Below are positions 41,647 to 56,138 of a stretch of DNA of 64,000 nt, one piece after another. Numbering within the stretch: position 1 is the first letter of the stretch; each line of letters starts with the position of its first letter. Source of the stretch: Pseudomonadota bacterium (GTDB taxonomy: Bacteria > Pseudomonadota > Gammaproteobacteria > Xanthomonadales > Rhodanobacteraceae); the NCBI GenBank assembly GCA_021795435.1, contig JAJYPJ010000004.1:1-64000 (forward strand), written 5' to 3'. The notes beneath the pieces were generated by a model. The model did not search any database, was not told where the DNA came from, and worked only from the letters and a program-made list of their open reading frames with translations. A program made the position numbers and the translations under genes.

Positions 41647-41802
41647 GTGTACGAGCGGGGCATTCGAGCCCATTCGCACGGCTTCGCGAAGCCCGTGCCC
41701 AGCCGAATTCCGCAGCCGCGACACCCCGAGATGGCGACGCCATTCCATGAACGGGAGGCGAGGCTTCGTAGCCGGTGCCGACGCTGCTGCTAGCATTCCA
41801 CC

Positions 41803-42852
41803 ATGGACGATGCCTCTCCACCCATCCCAGCGACGACACCCCAGCCACCGCGGCGTTGGCCTTGGTGGCTGCTGATCGTGATCGTGATGGCGATGATCGC
41901 CATGACCGCCTGGCAGTGGCGACAGACGGGCCTTGCCGCGCGCCATGCCTTCTCGCTGGCCCGCCGGCAGACCTCGCAGATCGCCGCCCTCCAGGGGGCG
42001 ATCAACCATCTGAAGCAGGATCGCATAGGCCTTGGGCAGCGACTTGCCGATGCAGATGCGGCCAATCGTTCGCTGCGACAGGAACTGGAGGGTCTGCGTG
42101 AGCGGACGCGTACCGTGGAGGATGCCGTTGCCGCGCTCAGCGAAGTGCGTAACGGTGGCGATCGATCGCTCCGGCTGGACGAGGCCGGATTCCTGTTACG
42201 CATGGCCAAGGAACGTTACGAGCTGTTCCACGACGCCGCGGGATCGCTCGATGCAACGCGCCTCGCCGCGAAGGCACTGGCTGGCATCGCCGATCCAGCC
42301 TACGCGCCCCTTCAGAGTGACGTCCATGCGGCGGTTGCTGCACTGGAATCCCTGCACGCCTCGGATCGCCCGCGCCAACTCGATACGCTGACCGCGCTGC
42401 GCGCCCAGGTGTGGACCCTGCCCAGGGCTTCATCGACACCGGCCCCGGGGGCGAGCGTGGGATGGCTGGCTCGGGTCGGGCAGGCACTGGCGGGACTGGT
42501 GCGCATTCGCCGGATCAATCGGACGCCCTTGGGTGGCGCTGACGGCGAGCTTTTGCGGGGTCTACTTGCCATGGATCTGGCCAACGCGCAGTCCGCGCTG
42601 CTGGCATGGGATGGCCGGGGCTACGCGAACGCGTTGCACTCCGCGAGCACGCTCCTCCAGCGGCACTTCGACATGGCGGCGCCGGCGTGCCGATCCTTTG
42701 TCGAAACGATGGCGACACTGCGGCCGCTGGCACCCACGCCGTTGCCGCAGGTCGACACGGCGCTGACGGAAGTGAATCGCGTTCGCGCGCTCGAGGCCTT
42801 GCGCACGAGTGTCGTGCCCGGTACCAAGCCTCGGCAGGCTCCTCGGCAATGA
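41803..42852 (+). CDS. hemX: HemX-like protein (uroporphyrinogen-III C-methyltransferase family annotation)
   Basis: Single TM plus coiled coil, YELFHDAAGSLDATRLAAKALAGIADPAYAPLQ; position between hemD and hemY. Confidence 0.85.
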   Translation: MDDASPPIPATTPQPPRRWPWWLLIVIVMAMIAMTAWQWRQTGLAARHAFSLARRQTSQIAALQGAINHLKQDRIGLGQRLADADAANRSLRQELEGLRERTRTVEDAVAALSEVRNGGDRSLRLDEAGFLLRMAKERYELFHDAAGSLDATRLAAKALAGIADPAYAPLQSDVHAAVAALESLHASDRPRQLDTLTALRAQVWTLPRASSTPAPGASVGWLARVGQALAGLVRIRRINRTPLGGADGELLRGLLAMDLANAQSALLAWDGRGYANALHSASTLLQRHFDMAAPACRSFVETMATLRPLAPTPLPQVDTALTEVNRVRALEALRTSVVPGTKPRQAPRQ

Positions 42853-44102
42853 GAATGTGGCGCTGGACGCTCTGGCTGCTCCTGGTGGCCCTCGCGGCCG
42901 CGCTGGGCTGGCACACGTTGGCAAGCGACCCCGGATACGTGCTGGTGCGCTTCCGCGGTTGGCAGCTGGAGAGCACCGTGGTCGCCCTCGTGCTCCTGGT
43001 GCTGCTGGCCTGGCTCGTGCTGGGGCTGGTTTGGCGGTTGCTCCACTGGCCGTTTGGAGCCATGTCGCGGCGGCATCGCCGCATCAGTCGCAGGCGGTTT
43101 TCCGAGGGGCTTGTGGCATTGATCGAGGGCCGCCACGGGGACGCCCAACGCGCCTTGACGCGAGCCGCCCGCTTTGGCCCGTTGCGGGCGCCTGCGCTGC
43201 TTGCCGAGGCGGAGGCGGCCTATCGCCGGGGCGAAGCCGCACGCGCCTTGGAGGCCCTCGATGAGGCCAGTCAACTCGCGCCACGTGCGGCCCGCGTGCT
43301 GAGGGCGAGGGTGCTGCGCCGCGAATCGAGGGCGGAGGAAGCTCTCGCCCTTCTGGTTCCTGCGGCCGAGAGCCAGCAATTGCCGCCTGCAGGCTGGGTG
43401 GAGCTGGTCGAGTCCGCACTGTCCGCAGGACGCATCGACCGTGCTCGGAGCGCGTTGGAGCCCTTGCGCGCCAGCGCAGCATTGAGCCCGCGAGCCTATG
43501 CCGAGCTTGAGTCGCGCGTGCTGGAGCGAGCAATTGCCGAGGCCAAGGGGCCGGCGGCGATCAATGCATTGTGGGCTGATCTCACGCGCGCCCAGCGCCA
43601 GCCAGCCTCGGTCGTGGCGGCTTACGCGCAACGCGCTGCCCAGTTTGGGGCAGGCCTTGCCGCCATGGATGAAATCGAGCAGGCGCTCGCGCGCCAATGG
43701 GACCCCCGGTTGCTGGCAGCCTGGTCCGACCTGGGTGACGCGCAGACGCGTCCGGCAAGGTTGGAACGCGCGTTGCACTGGCTGGACGCCCATCCGAACG
43801 ACGGGGTGCTCCTGACGGCCATCGGCCAGTTGCAATTGGACCTGGGCCAGCCCAGCACGGCCCGGGAAACGCTGGAGCGAGCGGTCGCCCTGGAGCCAAG
43901 CGCGCGCGCTTGGGCACTGCTGGGTCGGACATTCCAGGCATTGGGCCGTCCGGAGGATGCAGCGCACGCATTCCGAAACGCGCTCCGGTTGCGGGACAAC
44001 GAAGACGCGCTGCCGCTGCCTGGCGTTGGCGGCATGAATACGCGGCCCATCGCCGTCGAACGGCGCGACGATCTGGGATTGCCGCGACTGCCCGACGATT
44101 GA
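42849..44102 (+). CDS. hemY: HemY-like protein (TM + TPR)
   Basis: DPGYVLVRFRGWQLESTVVALVLL followed by TPR-like repeats; ATGA overlap with hemX. Confidence 0.9.
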   Translation: MRMWRWTLWLLLVALAAALGWHTLASDPGYVLVRFRGWQLESTVVALVLLVLLAWLVLGLVWRLLHWPFGAMSRRHRRISRRRFSEGLVALIEGRHGDAQRALTRAARFGPLRAPALLAEAEAAYRRGEAARALEALDEASQLAPRAARVLRARVLRRESRAEEALALLVPAAESQQLPPAGWVELVESALSAGRIDRARSALEPLRASAALSPRAYAELESRVLERAIAEAKGPAAINALWADLTRAQRQPASVVAAYAQRAAQFGAGLAAMDEIEQALARQWDPRLLAAWSDLGDAQTRPARLERALHWLDAHPNDGVLLTAIGQLQLDLGQPSTARETLERAVALEPSARAWALLGRTFQALGRPEDAAHAFRNALRLRDNEDALPLPGVGGMNTRPIAVERRDDLGLPRLPDD

Positions 44103-44312
44103 CGGATCCTCAGGATGCGGCCGGCTTCGTCCTTGCCGGTTGCATGGCGAGATCACGCTTCCGAGGCGGGGGGTGCGGGCCCGGGTGAAACTTGCGCCGC
44201 GCATGTTGGTCCAAAGCCCCGGTGCATTTCGCGCGCCGCCGGTCGGCCGTACGCGGGAAATGGCTCGGCTTGGCTCATCTGGCGCACCGCGCCCTACGCA
44301 GGGGAACCATTC

Positions 44313-47300
44313 ATGCAAGCGAAGCTCGGCAAGATCATGGCACTGGCGGCATTGGCGACCTTCGCGACAGGCAGCATGCCCGCGATCGCGGCATCCTCGT
44401 TGGTGCCCCCGGCCCTGTTCCAGGGATTGCACTGGCGCCTGATCGGTCCCTTTCGCGGCGGGCGGGTGCTCGCCGTGACGGGCGTGGTGAAGCACCCCCA
44501 GCGCTTTTATTTTGGCGCCGTGGATGGTGGCGTCTGGCGAAGCGATGATGCTGGACGCACGTGGCGGCCCATCTTCGACGGCGAACCGGTCGGGTCGATC
44601 GGCGCGATCGCAGTCGCGCCCTCCGATCCCAACGTCGTCTACGTCGGGACCGGCGAAGCCGACATGCGCTCGGACATCGCGACTGGCGACGGCATGTGGA
44701 AGTCCGTCGACGCGGGCAAGACATGGACGCACATCGGGCTTTCCGGAACCCAGGCCATTGGCAGTGTGCTCGTCGATCCGAACAACCCCAACGTCGTTTA
44801 CGTCGCGGCACTAGGCCATCCCTATGGCCCCAACGCACAACGCGGCGTGTTCAAGACGACGGACGGCGGCAGGACGTGGCACAAGGTGCTTTTCGAGAAC
44901 GATCGCACCGGTGCAATCGATCTCGCGTTCCAGCCGGGGAACGCCCGCGTGATTTACGCGGCGCTCTGGGAGACGCAGCGGCCACCGTGGAACACCTATC
45001 CCCCCTCCAACGGACCGGACTCGGGCCTGTACAAGTCCACTGACGGTGGCACGCACTGGACCCTGATCAGCAAGGCGTCGACGGGATTCGCGGCCAACCC
45101 GGGCCGCATCGGCGTCACCGTGGCGCCGACTGACCCACAACGCGTCTATGCCATGGTGGATGCCAAGGCTGGAGGGCTGTATCGCTCGGACGACGGCGGC
45201 GCGCACTGGAAGCGAGAATCGTCCGACGTCCGGATATGGCAGCGGGGATGGTACTTCGGCGGCGTAACCGTGAATCCCCGCAATGCCGACGTGGTCTATG
45301 CCGCGAATACCGCGCTGTATGAATCGCGCGACGGCGGCAGGACGTTCATCCCGATCAAGGGGGCTCCGGGCGGCGATGATTATCACGTGCTCTGGATCGA
45401 CCCCAGGGATCCCGCGCATCGCATGCTCGGCGTCGACCAGGGCGCCGTTGTCAGCATTGATGGTGGTTCGACATGGTCGAGTTGGTACAACCAGCCAACG
45501 GCCCAGATCTACCACGTCACCACGGACAACCGGTTCCCCTACTGGGTATGCGGCGCGCAGCAGGACTCTGGCGCCATGTGCCTGCCGAGCCAGAGCGGCC
45601 ACGGCGTCGATGGCATCAGCCTGATGCAGTTCCACGAAGTCACGGCAGGCGGCGAAAGCGGCGAGATTGCAGTCGATCCGCGTGATCCCGACCTTGTCTA
45701 CGGCAATACCTATGGCGGTTCGGTCGACAAGTACGACCATCGAACCCAGCAGACGCAGTCGGTCAACCCCACACTGGCCTATCCCGGCCTGTACAGGGCG
45801 ACGTGGACCCTGCCGCTGGTCTTCTCGAAATCCGATCCGGCCGACCTGTACTTCGGCAACCAGCGGGTATTCCGCACCTCTGATGGCGGCCGGCACTGGG
45901 TGCCCATCAGTCCCGATCTGACTCGACGGGACCCTGCCGTTCCTCGAAGCCTGAGCGCCAGCGCCGCCGCTGACAGTCCTATCGCTGGACCACGCCGCGG
46001 GGTCGTGTACAGCATCTCGCCGTCGCCCATCAATGCCGATTTGATCTGGGCGGGCACCGACGATGGCCTCGTGTGGCTGTCCCGCAATGGTGGCTCCAGC
46101 TGGACTCAAGTGACACCGCCCGGATTGACGGCGTGGTCCAAGATTGCATCCATCGCGGCCTCGCCGCGAAGTGCCGGGGTGGCATACGTCGCCGTTGACC
46201 GCCATCGACTCGATGACTTCAAACCCTACATCTGGCGGACGACCAATGACGGCCGGACCTGGCAACCCATCACCCATGGCATCCCCTCCCATGACTTCGT
46301 CAACGTCATCGCGGTCGACCCGATGACGCCCGACCTGCTGTACGCAGGCACCGAATTCGGGGTCTTCGTGTCCTTCGATGACGGCAGGGCATGGCAACCG
46401 CTGCAACAGAATCTGCCGGTGACGTCAGTCCGCGACATTGTGGTCAAGGACAATGACCTGGTGATTGCCACCCATGGCCGAGGGGTCTGGATCATGGACG
46501 ACGTAACACCGCTGCGGCAGGCGGCGGAGGCGGAGGCCGCCAGCACCGCGTACTTGTATCGCCCCGTTGCCGCTTACCGCATCAGGCCCATCGGCTTCGC
46601 CGGCACGCCGCTGCCGATGAGTGAACCCCGTGGCCAGAACCCGCCACAGGGCGCCTTGATCGATTACGCACTGAAGGCACCCGCCCATCACATCGTGCTG
46701 AGCATCTTCGACGCCAACGGAACGCTGGTGCGGCGATATGACAGCAGCGACGCTGCTCCTGCGGTCAATCTGGACAAGCTCCAAATCGCGCCCGGATGGG
46801 TCCAGCAACCGAAAATGCTCGCGCTCACGGCCGGAATGCACCGGTTCATTTGGGACCTGCACTGGTCGGCCCCGACGGCCATGGCCAAGAATGGCGACTG
46901 GAGCGATGGCGTCTGGGCCGCACCCGGGACCTATCGGGTGACGCTGGATGTCGATGGCACCGCATTCACACGCCACCTCACGCTGCTGCCCGACCCACGC
47001 GTCCACGGCATGACCGCTGACGACTACCAGCAGCAGTTGGTGCTGGCCCAGGAGATCGAACGGGATCGCGCTACCCTGAGCGCTGCACTGGGGAGTGCCG
47101 GGCGGCTCCAGGCGGCTGTCGCCAAGGTTCGGAACGCCGTGGCTCCGACGCTGGCTGACCGGCTCACGGCGTTCGCCCATGCGTTGGCCGCACTCAGCGA
47201 CATCCCGGCACCCAACCCGTCCAACTCGGTTGGAACACCACCCACCCATGTCGACAGCCTGACCGCCCTCGATGCGCGCATGACGGCGCTGGCCCATGCC

Positions 47301-47468
47301 GTCGACAACGCCGACGTTCCTCCCACCCTCGATGCCGAGCAGGGCTACAAACTGGCCCATCACGCCTTGCGCTTGACGCTTTCGCGGTGGCGGGACTTGC
47401 GTGGACCGCGCCTCGCCGCGCTCAACCGACGGCTTCGCGCCGCAGGCGTGCCACCCATCGTGCCCTGA
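44313..47468 (+). CDS. Secreted VPS10/BNR-repeat beta-propeller (sialidase-like fold) protein
   Basis: Signal peptide; many BNR motifs: GGVWRSDDAGRTWRPI, GMWKSVDAGKTWTHIG, GVFKTTDGGRTWHKV, GLYKSTDGGTHWTLI. Confidence 0.9.
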   Translation: MQAKLGKIMALAALATFATGSMPAIAASSLVPPALFQGLHWRLIGPFRGGRVLAVTGVVKHPQRFYFGAVDGGVWRSDDAGRTWRPIFDGEPVGSIGAIAVAPSDPNVVYVGTGEADMRSDIATGDGMWKSVDAGKTWTHIGLSGTQAIGSVLVDPNNPNVVYVAALGHPYGPNAQRGVFKTTDGGRTWHKVLFENDRTGAIDLAFQPGNARVIYAALWETQRPPWNTYPPSNGPDSGLYKSTDGGTHWTLISKASTGFAANPGRIGVTVAPTDPQRVYAMVDAKAGGLYRSDDGGAHWKRESSDVRIWQRGWYFGGVTVNPRNADVVYAANTALYESRDGGRTFIPIKGAPGGDDYHVLWIDPRDPAHRMLGVDQGAVVSIDGGSTWSSWYNQPTAQIYHVTTDNRFPYWVCGAQQDSGAMCLPSQSGHGVDGISLMQFHEVTAGGESGEIAVDPRDPDLVYGNTYGGSVDKYDHRTQQTQSVNPTLAYPGLYRATWTLPLVFSKSDPADLYFGNQRVFRTSDGGRHWVPISPDLTRRDPAVPRSLSASAAADSPIAGPRRGVVYSISPSPINADLIWAGTDDGLVWLSRNGGSSWTQVTPPGLTAWSKIASIAASPRSAGVAYVAVDRHRLDDFKPYIWRTTNDGRTWQPITHGIPSHDFVNVIAVDPMTPDLLYAGTEFGVFVSFDDGRAWQPLQQNLPVTSVRDIVVKDNDLVIATHGRGVWIMDDVTPLRQAAEAEAASTAYLYRPVAAYRIRPIGFAGTPLPMSEPRGQNPPQGALIDYALKAPAHHIVLSIFDANGTLVRRYDSSDAAPAVNLDKLQIAPGWVQQPKMLALTAGMHRFIWDLHWSAPTAMAKNGDWSDGVWAAPGTYRVTLDVDGTAFTRHLTLLPDPRVHGMTADDYQQQLVLAQEIERDRATLSAALGSAGRLQAAVAKVRNAVAPTLADRLTAFAHALAALSDIPAPNPSNSVGTPPTHVDSLTALDARMTALAHAVDNADVPPTLDAEQGYKLAHHALRLTLSRWRDLRGPRLAALNRRLRAAGVPPIVP

Positions 47469-47868
47469 GGATCGGCTCATGGGCGTTGCGCTGGCCAGAC
47501 TCGGCGGCCGAGGCTCGTGGCAGCACGCGCCTTCGCCGCGAGGGTCAAATGCGCGGCGCCCGTTGGTGCCGGCTGTCCAGGGCCGAGACGGACACGTTCC
47601 GGCCCTTCGCGGGGCACATGCGGGCAGGGTGGGCCCGTCCACTCGCTGGCCGTGGATGACCGAGTCGCGCCTATCGGGCCGAACGAGGGGCAAAAGTACG
47701 TCCCGTCGACCACCGTCTCGGTGATGATGGGTCCACTCGCGCATCAAGGATGCGGGCGCTCGACGCTCCCCCTCGAACAGCCAAGCACCTCGGGCGCATC
47801 GGCAATGGCCCCCTGGCCGGTTCGCGCGCCCGCGGATCTTCCGCGGGGCGCATTCCGATCGGGCCGAA

Positions 47869-48291
47869 TCAGTGCTTGAGCTGCTTGCGCAGGCGTTCCA
47901 GCGCCTGCAGCTGCGCGATGGCCTGGGCCAGCTGCGCCTGGGCTTCCGCGAGCTCCAGAGCGTCCTGGCGCCGGGCGATCGCGTCTTCCGCCGCTTGCTT
48001 GGCCTTGAGTGCGGCGGCTTCGTCGATGTCTGCAGCGCGGAGTGCCGTGTCCGCGAGCACCGTTACAACCTGTGGCTGCACCTCGAGGATGCCGCCGGAG
48101 ACGTAGAACGACAGCCTTTGCCCATCCGGCTGCACGACTTCGACCTGGCCGGGCTTCAAACGAGTGATCAGCGGAGCGTGCCTCGGGGCAATGCCCAATT
48201 CGCCCATCGTGCCGCTCGCCACGACCAACGTGGCCTCTCCATGGTAAATCTCGGCCTCGGCACTAACGATATCGCAACGGATGGTGGTCAT
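47869..48291 (-). CDS. atpC: ATP synthase F1 epsilon subunit
   Basis: [48 protein letters not shown]. Confidence 0.96.
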   Translation of the reverse strand: MTTIRCDIVSAEAEIYHGEATLVVASGTMGELGIAPRHAPLITRLKPGQVEVVQPDGQRLSFYVSGGILEVQPQVVTVLADTALRAADIDEAAALKAKQAAEDAIARRQDALELAEAQAQLAQAIAQLQALERLRKQLKH

Positions 48292-48337
48292 GGTTGGGTC
48301 CTGTGGTGCGGGTTCCAGCCCGGACCATCGCTGAGGG

Positions 48338-49771
<1,434 letters not shown>

Positions 49772-49851
49772 TCAAACGGTGGCTTACCGCTGGGCGCGCT
49801 GGGCGCGGCCCGTTCGGTGAAACCCAGACCTGCCTGGCGAAGCGGCCTCGC

Positions 49852-50718
49852 TCATACTGCCGCTGCGCCGCCGACGATCTCGCTGATTTCCTGCGTGATC
49901 GCAGCCTGGCGGGCCTTGTTGTAGATAAGGGTGAATGTTTCGATCAGCTTGCTGGCATTGTCGGATGCGCTCTTCATCGCCACCATGCGTGCCGCATGCT
50001 CGCTCGCGAGGTTCTCCAGCACGCCCTGGTACACGACCGCCTCGATGTAGCGACGCAATACGGGCTCCAGCACGCCCTGTGCGTCGGGCTCGTACAAGTA
50101 GTCCCAATCGTGGCTTGCCTGCAGATCTGATGCGGCCTGCAAAGGCAGAAGGGTGTCCACCACGGGCTTCTGGCTCATGGTGTTGACGAAGTCGTTGTAG
50201 GCCAGGAACACCCGGTCAATTCGCTGGCCCGCGAAATCGTCGAGCAGCACCTTGATGACCCCCACCAGGTCCTCGACCCGGGGACGCTCCCCGAGATGGG
50301 TGGCCGAGCCTGCCAAATGGATATCCTTGATTCGCCGAAAGAATTGCAGCGCCTTTTGTCCGACGGCCACCACCTCTACCTCAACCCCTTGGGCGCGCCA
50401 CTGGCGAATCTCGCCGACCAGCTTGCGCAACAGGTTCGCGTTCAGCCCACCACAGAGCCCGCGATCCGTGGAGATCACCAGATAGCCCACGCGCCTCACG
50501 GCTTCCCGCCGGACCATGTAGGGATGCCGGTATTCACTGTTGGCGCGCGCAATGTGGCCCACGACTTGACGCATCAGTCGCGCGTAGGGCCGCGACGCGC
50601 GCATGAGGTCCTGCGCCTTGCGGATCTTGGACGCGGAAACCATTTCGAGCGCGCGCGTGACCTTGCGCATGTTCTGCGTGCTTCGGATCTTGCTGCGGAT
50701 TTCGCGTGCGTTGGCCAT
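49852..50718 (-). CDS. atpG: ATP synthase F1 gamma subunit
   Basis: [36 protein letters not shown]. Confidence 0.98.
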   Translation of the reverse strand: MANAREIRSKIRSTQNMRKVTRALEMVSASKIRKAQDLMRASRPYARLMRQVVGHIARANSEYRHPYMVRREAVRRVGYLVISTDRGLCGGLNANLLRKLVGEIRQWRAQGVEVEVVAVGQKALQFFRRIKDIHLAGSATHLGERPRVEDLVGVIKVLLDDFAGQRIDRVFLAYNDFVNTMSQKPVVDTLLPLQAASDLQASHDWDYLYEPDAQGVLEPVLRRYIEAVVYQGVLENLASEHAARMVAMKSASDNASKLIETFTLIYNKARQAAITQEISEIVGGAAAV

Positions 50719-50731
50719 GCCGAGACCCCGG

Positions 50732-52282
<1,551 letters not shown>

Positions 52283-52360
52283 GGCTTGGTTCCTGTGGGC
52301 TCCGGCAAGCGCGGAGCAGTCGCAGTATTGGAATGGGAGTCGAGTTCTCGCGCGCGTCGC

Positions 52361-52900
52361 TCAAAGGTTGTGCGTAAGAACGCCGGACAGCCGGTCGAGG
52401 CGCCCACGCACGGAGCCGTCGATCACTTCACCGTTCGCCTCGATCAGGATGCCTGCCACGAGGGCGGGGTCCTGGTGGATGCTGAGCTGGATGCGACGCG
52501 CGTAGCGGCGCGAAAGTGCCTCCGCGAGACGCGCCTGGGCAGCCTCGTCGAGGGGCTGCGCCGTGACGACGCGCACTTCAAGGGCGCCCTGCTCGGCACG
52601 CCACAGGCTCTCGAACTCCTCTCGGATGGCCGGCAGGAGCGAGAGGCGTCCGGCGTCGGCCAGCAATTCGAGCAGGCGCGCGAACTCGCCAGCGCTCGCC
52701 GCGTCGGGCGGCATGTGCAGCATCACCAACTGCCCCGGAGTGACCCGTGGATCACCCAGCAGTGCCCGAAGTTGCGGATCCTGCGAGGCGGTGGCGGCAA
52801 ATGCCAGATAGCCCGACCACGCCACGGTCTCCCGGGCGTCGTTCGCGACCGCAAAGGCAGCGCGCGCGTAGGGGCGGGCCAGGGATTGCACCTGCGCCAC
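52361..52900 (-). CDS. atpH: ATP synthase F1 delta subunit
   Basis: ARPYARAAFAVANDA...IEANGEVIDGSVRGRLDRLSGVL. Confidence 0.95.
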   Translation of the reverse strand: MAQVQSLARPYARAAFAVANDARETVAWSGYLAFAATASQDPQLRALLGDPRVTPGQLVMLHMPPDAASAGEFARLLELLADAGRLSLLPAIREEFESLWRAEQGALEVRVVTAQPLDEAAQARLAEALSRRYARRIQLSIHQDPALVAGILIEANGEVIDGSVRGRLDRLSGVLTHNL

Positions 52901-52902
52901 GA

Positions 52903-53373
52903 TCAGATCTCCGCGGCCAGTTGCTCGAGCAACTGGCGATGGGCGGCGGCATCGACCTCGCGCTGCAGGATCCGGCTGGCACCGGCGAGCGCCAATTCGC
53001 CCACCTGCCGGCTCAGATCCTGCCGGGCACGCGCGGCAGCGGCAGCGATCTCGGCGTCGGCGGCTGCCTTCAACCGCGCGAGCTCCGCCTGCGCATCCTC
53101 GCGCGCCTTGTCCAGCATGTGATTCGCCTGCTGCTGGGCACGGTCGATGATCTCGGCCGCCTGGGCACGCGCCGCCTTGATCTCTTCGGCAACGCGCGCG
53201 TCGGCATCGCGCAGCTCGGCGCGCGCGCGTTCGGCGGCCGCCAGCCCATCGGCGATCTTTTTCTGTCGATCTTCGATGGCCGCCATGATGTGCGGCCAGC
53301 CGTACTTCATCACGACCAACGCCGTGGCGAAGAACGCCAGGCCTTGGATGATGAGCGTGAGGTTGATATCCAT
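52903..53373 (-). CDS. atpF: ATP synthase F0 b subunit
   Basis: [44 protein letters not shown]. Confidence 0.96.
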   Translation of the reverse strand: MDINLTLIIQGLAFFATALVVMKYGWPHIMAAIEDRQKKIADGLAAAERARAELRDADARVAEEIKAARAQAAEIIDRAQQQANHMLDKAREDAQAELARLKAAADAEIAAAAARARQDLSRQVGELALAGASRILQREVDAAAHRQLLEQLAAEI

Positions 53374-53431
53374 TGCGTGTGTTCCGGCAGGCTATGCGGC
53401 TGATCGTGGCGACCGCAAGTCGTGGCGACCC

Positions 53432-54600
<1,169 letters not shown>

Positions 54601-54972
54601 TCACCTGATTGCAACCAGTCCCAGCCAGAACACCATTTGCGCCAAGCCAAGCCCCACGATCAGCGGCAGTGGCGGCAGGCGAAGCACGACCAGCGCGACC
54701 ACGATCACCCCAGCCACCAGCGCGAGCTTCAGTACTTCACCCACATAGGTGGCGCGGAGGGCCTGGCGCGGTGTTCTCGCTGGCGCCCCGAACATCCGCA
54801 GCGCAAGCGTCGCGTTGCCGACCGCCACAACCCCACCGCCGATCGCGGCCGCCAGCGCTCCCCGCGCCCCGTGGGCCGCCGCCCACGACAAGGCGAGCAG
54901 CACCGTTGCGGCCACCTGCAACGCGATCATGCCAGCCGCGTACCGCCGGCCTTCCGCGATGGAGTTGCGCAT
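54601..54972 (-). CDS. atpI: ATP synthase protein I
   Basis: 4-TM protein at head of atp operon; LAAAIGGGVVAVGNATLALRMF...VGEVLKLALVAGVIV. Confidence 0.88.
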   Translation of the reverse strand: MRNSIAEGRRYAAGMIALQVAATVLLALSWAAAHGARGALAAAIGGGVVAVGNATLALRMFGAPARTPRQALRATYVGEVLKLALVAGVIVVALVVLRLPPLPLIVGLGLAQMVFWLGLVAIR

Positions 54973-55036
54973 CGGCACTGCCCCGTAGCCGGGCCACCAT
55001 GGACCGACCGTCTCGTTCAACCTGCAAAGCCCCAAG

Positions 55037-55066
55037 AGAATAGCAGCGCCGCAACGGGCAGGGCAA
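55037..55066 (-). promoter_or_regulatory. Sigma-70-like promoter candidate for the atp operon
   Basis: Minus strand TTGCCC - 18 nt - TATTCT, 64 nt upstream of atpI. Confidence 0.45.
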
Positions 55067-55097
55067 CGACAACGAGTCGGGTCGCGACGAGCTCGGC

Positions 55098-55128
55098 ACA
55101 AAAAAACGGGCCAGTCCACTGGCCCGTT
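55098..55128 (-). terminator. Intrinsic terminator after the phasin gene
   Basis: Minus strand acgggccagtggactggcccgt stem-loop followed by a T7 run. Confidence 0.9.
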
Positions 55129-55190
55129 GCAGGCCGCAAGCGCCGAGAGGGAGGGGCGCCTGCGGGTTTTCGTCGCACTGGTTCGCGGGC

Positions 55191-55562
55191 TCAGCCTTTG
55201 ACCGGCTTGACCTGCGCGGCTTGCCGCTCGGCAAGGCCCTGCAGCGATTCGAGATGGTGATTGAGCGTGCTCGCGACATTTCGGCCGTGCGCCAGTGCCA
55301 GCTCGGCCTGCGTGCGCGCCGTGCTGATGCCCTTGCCGAGAAGCGCGCCTGCAGCCTCGATGTCGCGGGCAGCCAAGGCCTCGCGGCCGAATGCAGCGAC
55401 GCTCTCGGCTTGCTTGGCGAGTGTTTCGAAATGCTGGCCGAGCAACGCGCCAACCGTTTCGAACGAGAGGGCCTGCGCCTTGAGTGCAGCAGCCTGCACT
55501 TCCTTGCCGGCATTGAGCGCGGCTTCGGTCCACGCCGTGGTATTGAATGCGGTATTGCTCAT
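55191..55562 (-). CDS. Phasin family protein
   Basis: FETVGALLGQHFETLAKQAESVAAFGREALAARDIEAAGALLGKGISTARTQAELALAHGRNV. Confidence 0.88.
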   Translation of the reverse strand: MSNTAFNTTAWTEAALNAGKEVQAAALKAQALSFETVGALLGQHFETLAKQAESVAAFGREALAARDIEAAGALLGKGISTARTQAELALAHGRNVASTLNHHLESLQGLAERQAAQVKPVKG

Positions 55563-55596
55563 GGTCTGGCCTCGTGTGGGCGTCTATCGTGGAGGC

Positions 55597-55628
55597 ATCC
55601 TAGCAGGACAAATGTTGCAATGCAACAT
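55597..55628 (-). promoter_or_regulatory. Phasin promoter with PhaR/PhbF-like palindrome over the -35
   Basis: Minus strand -35 TTGCAT (55620-55625), 17-nt spacer, -10 TAGGAT (55597-55602); ATGTTGC-AAT-GCAACAT at 55612-55628 covers the -35. Confidence 0.7.
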
Positions 55629-55736
55629 CTCCGCGCGCCACCCCTGCCGCCTCGCGGGGCCAGCCGACAACGCCGAGGGCAAGATGCGATTCCCAGGTCG
55701 GCGCGGCATGAGGTGCCCCGCCATGCATCCCCGCGA

Positions 55737-56093
55737 CTATTTGCCGCAGTAGGTCACGCCCGCCGTGCAGGTTTCGTGGATCACGATCCGGCTCAGTCCC
55801 GGCAACACGGGTTCCAGGCGCTCCCAGACCCAGCGCGCGAGGCGTTCGCTGGTCGGATTGTCGAGGCCGGGCAGATCGTTGAGGTAGTTGTGGTCCAACT
55901 GCTCGTAGATCGGCTGGAACGCCCGCTTGATGTCGGCAAAATCGCAAACCCAACCGGTGCCGGGGTCGGGCTCGCCGGACACATGGACCTCCACCCGAAT
56001 GGAATGCCCGTGCAATCGCCCGCATTTGTGACCCTGCGGCACCGCCGTCAGTCGGTGCGCGGCTTCGACGGTGAAGACCTTGAATATCTCCAT
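55737..56093 (-). CDS. queD: 6-carboxytetrahydropterin synthase QueD
   Basis: [65 protein letters not shown]. Confidence 0.94.
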   Translation of the reverse strand: MEIFKVFTVEAAHRLTAVPQGHKCGRLHGHSIRVEVHVSGEPDPGTGWVCDFADIKRAFQPIYEQLDHNYLNDLPGLDNPTSERLARWVWERLEPVLPGLSRIVIHETCTAGVTYCGK

Positions 56094-56138
56094 CAGCGTG
56101 TTCCGTAGGGGGATCTTCCCGCTGGGGCGCGCCAGCCC

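Noticed and set aside
42621-44732. 703-aa minus-strand ORF
   Set aside because: Shadow of hemY, which has clear TM and TPR features.
44811-46406. 531-aa minus-strand ORF
   Set aside because: Shadow of the BNR propeller gene.
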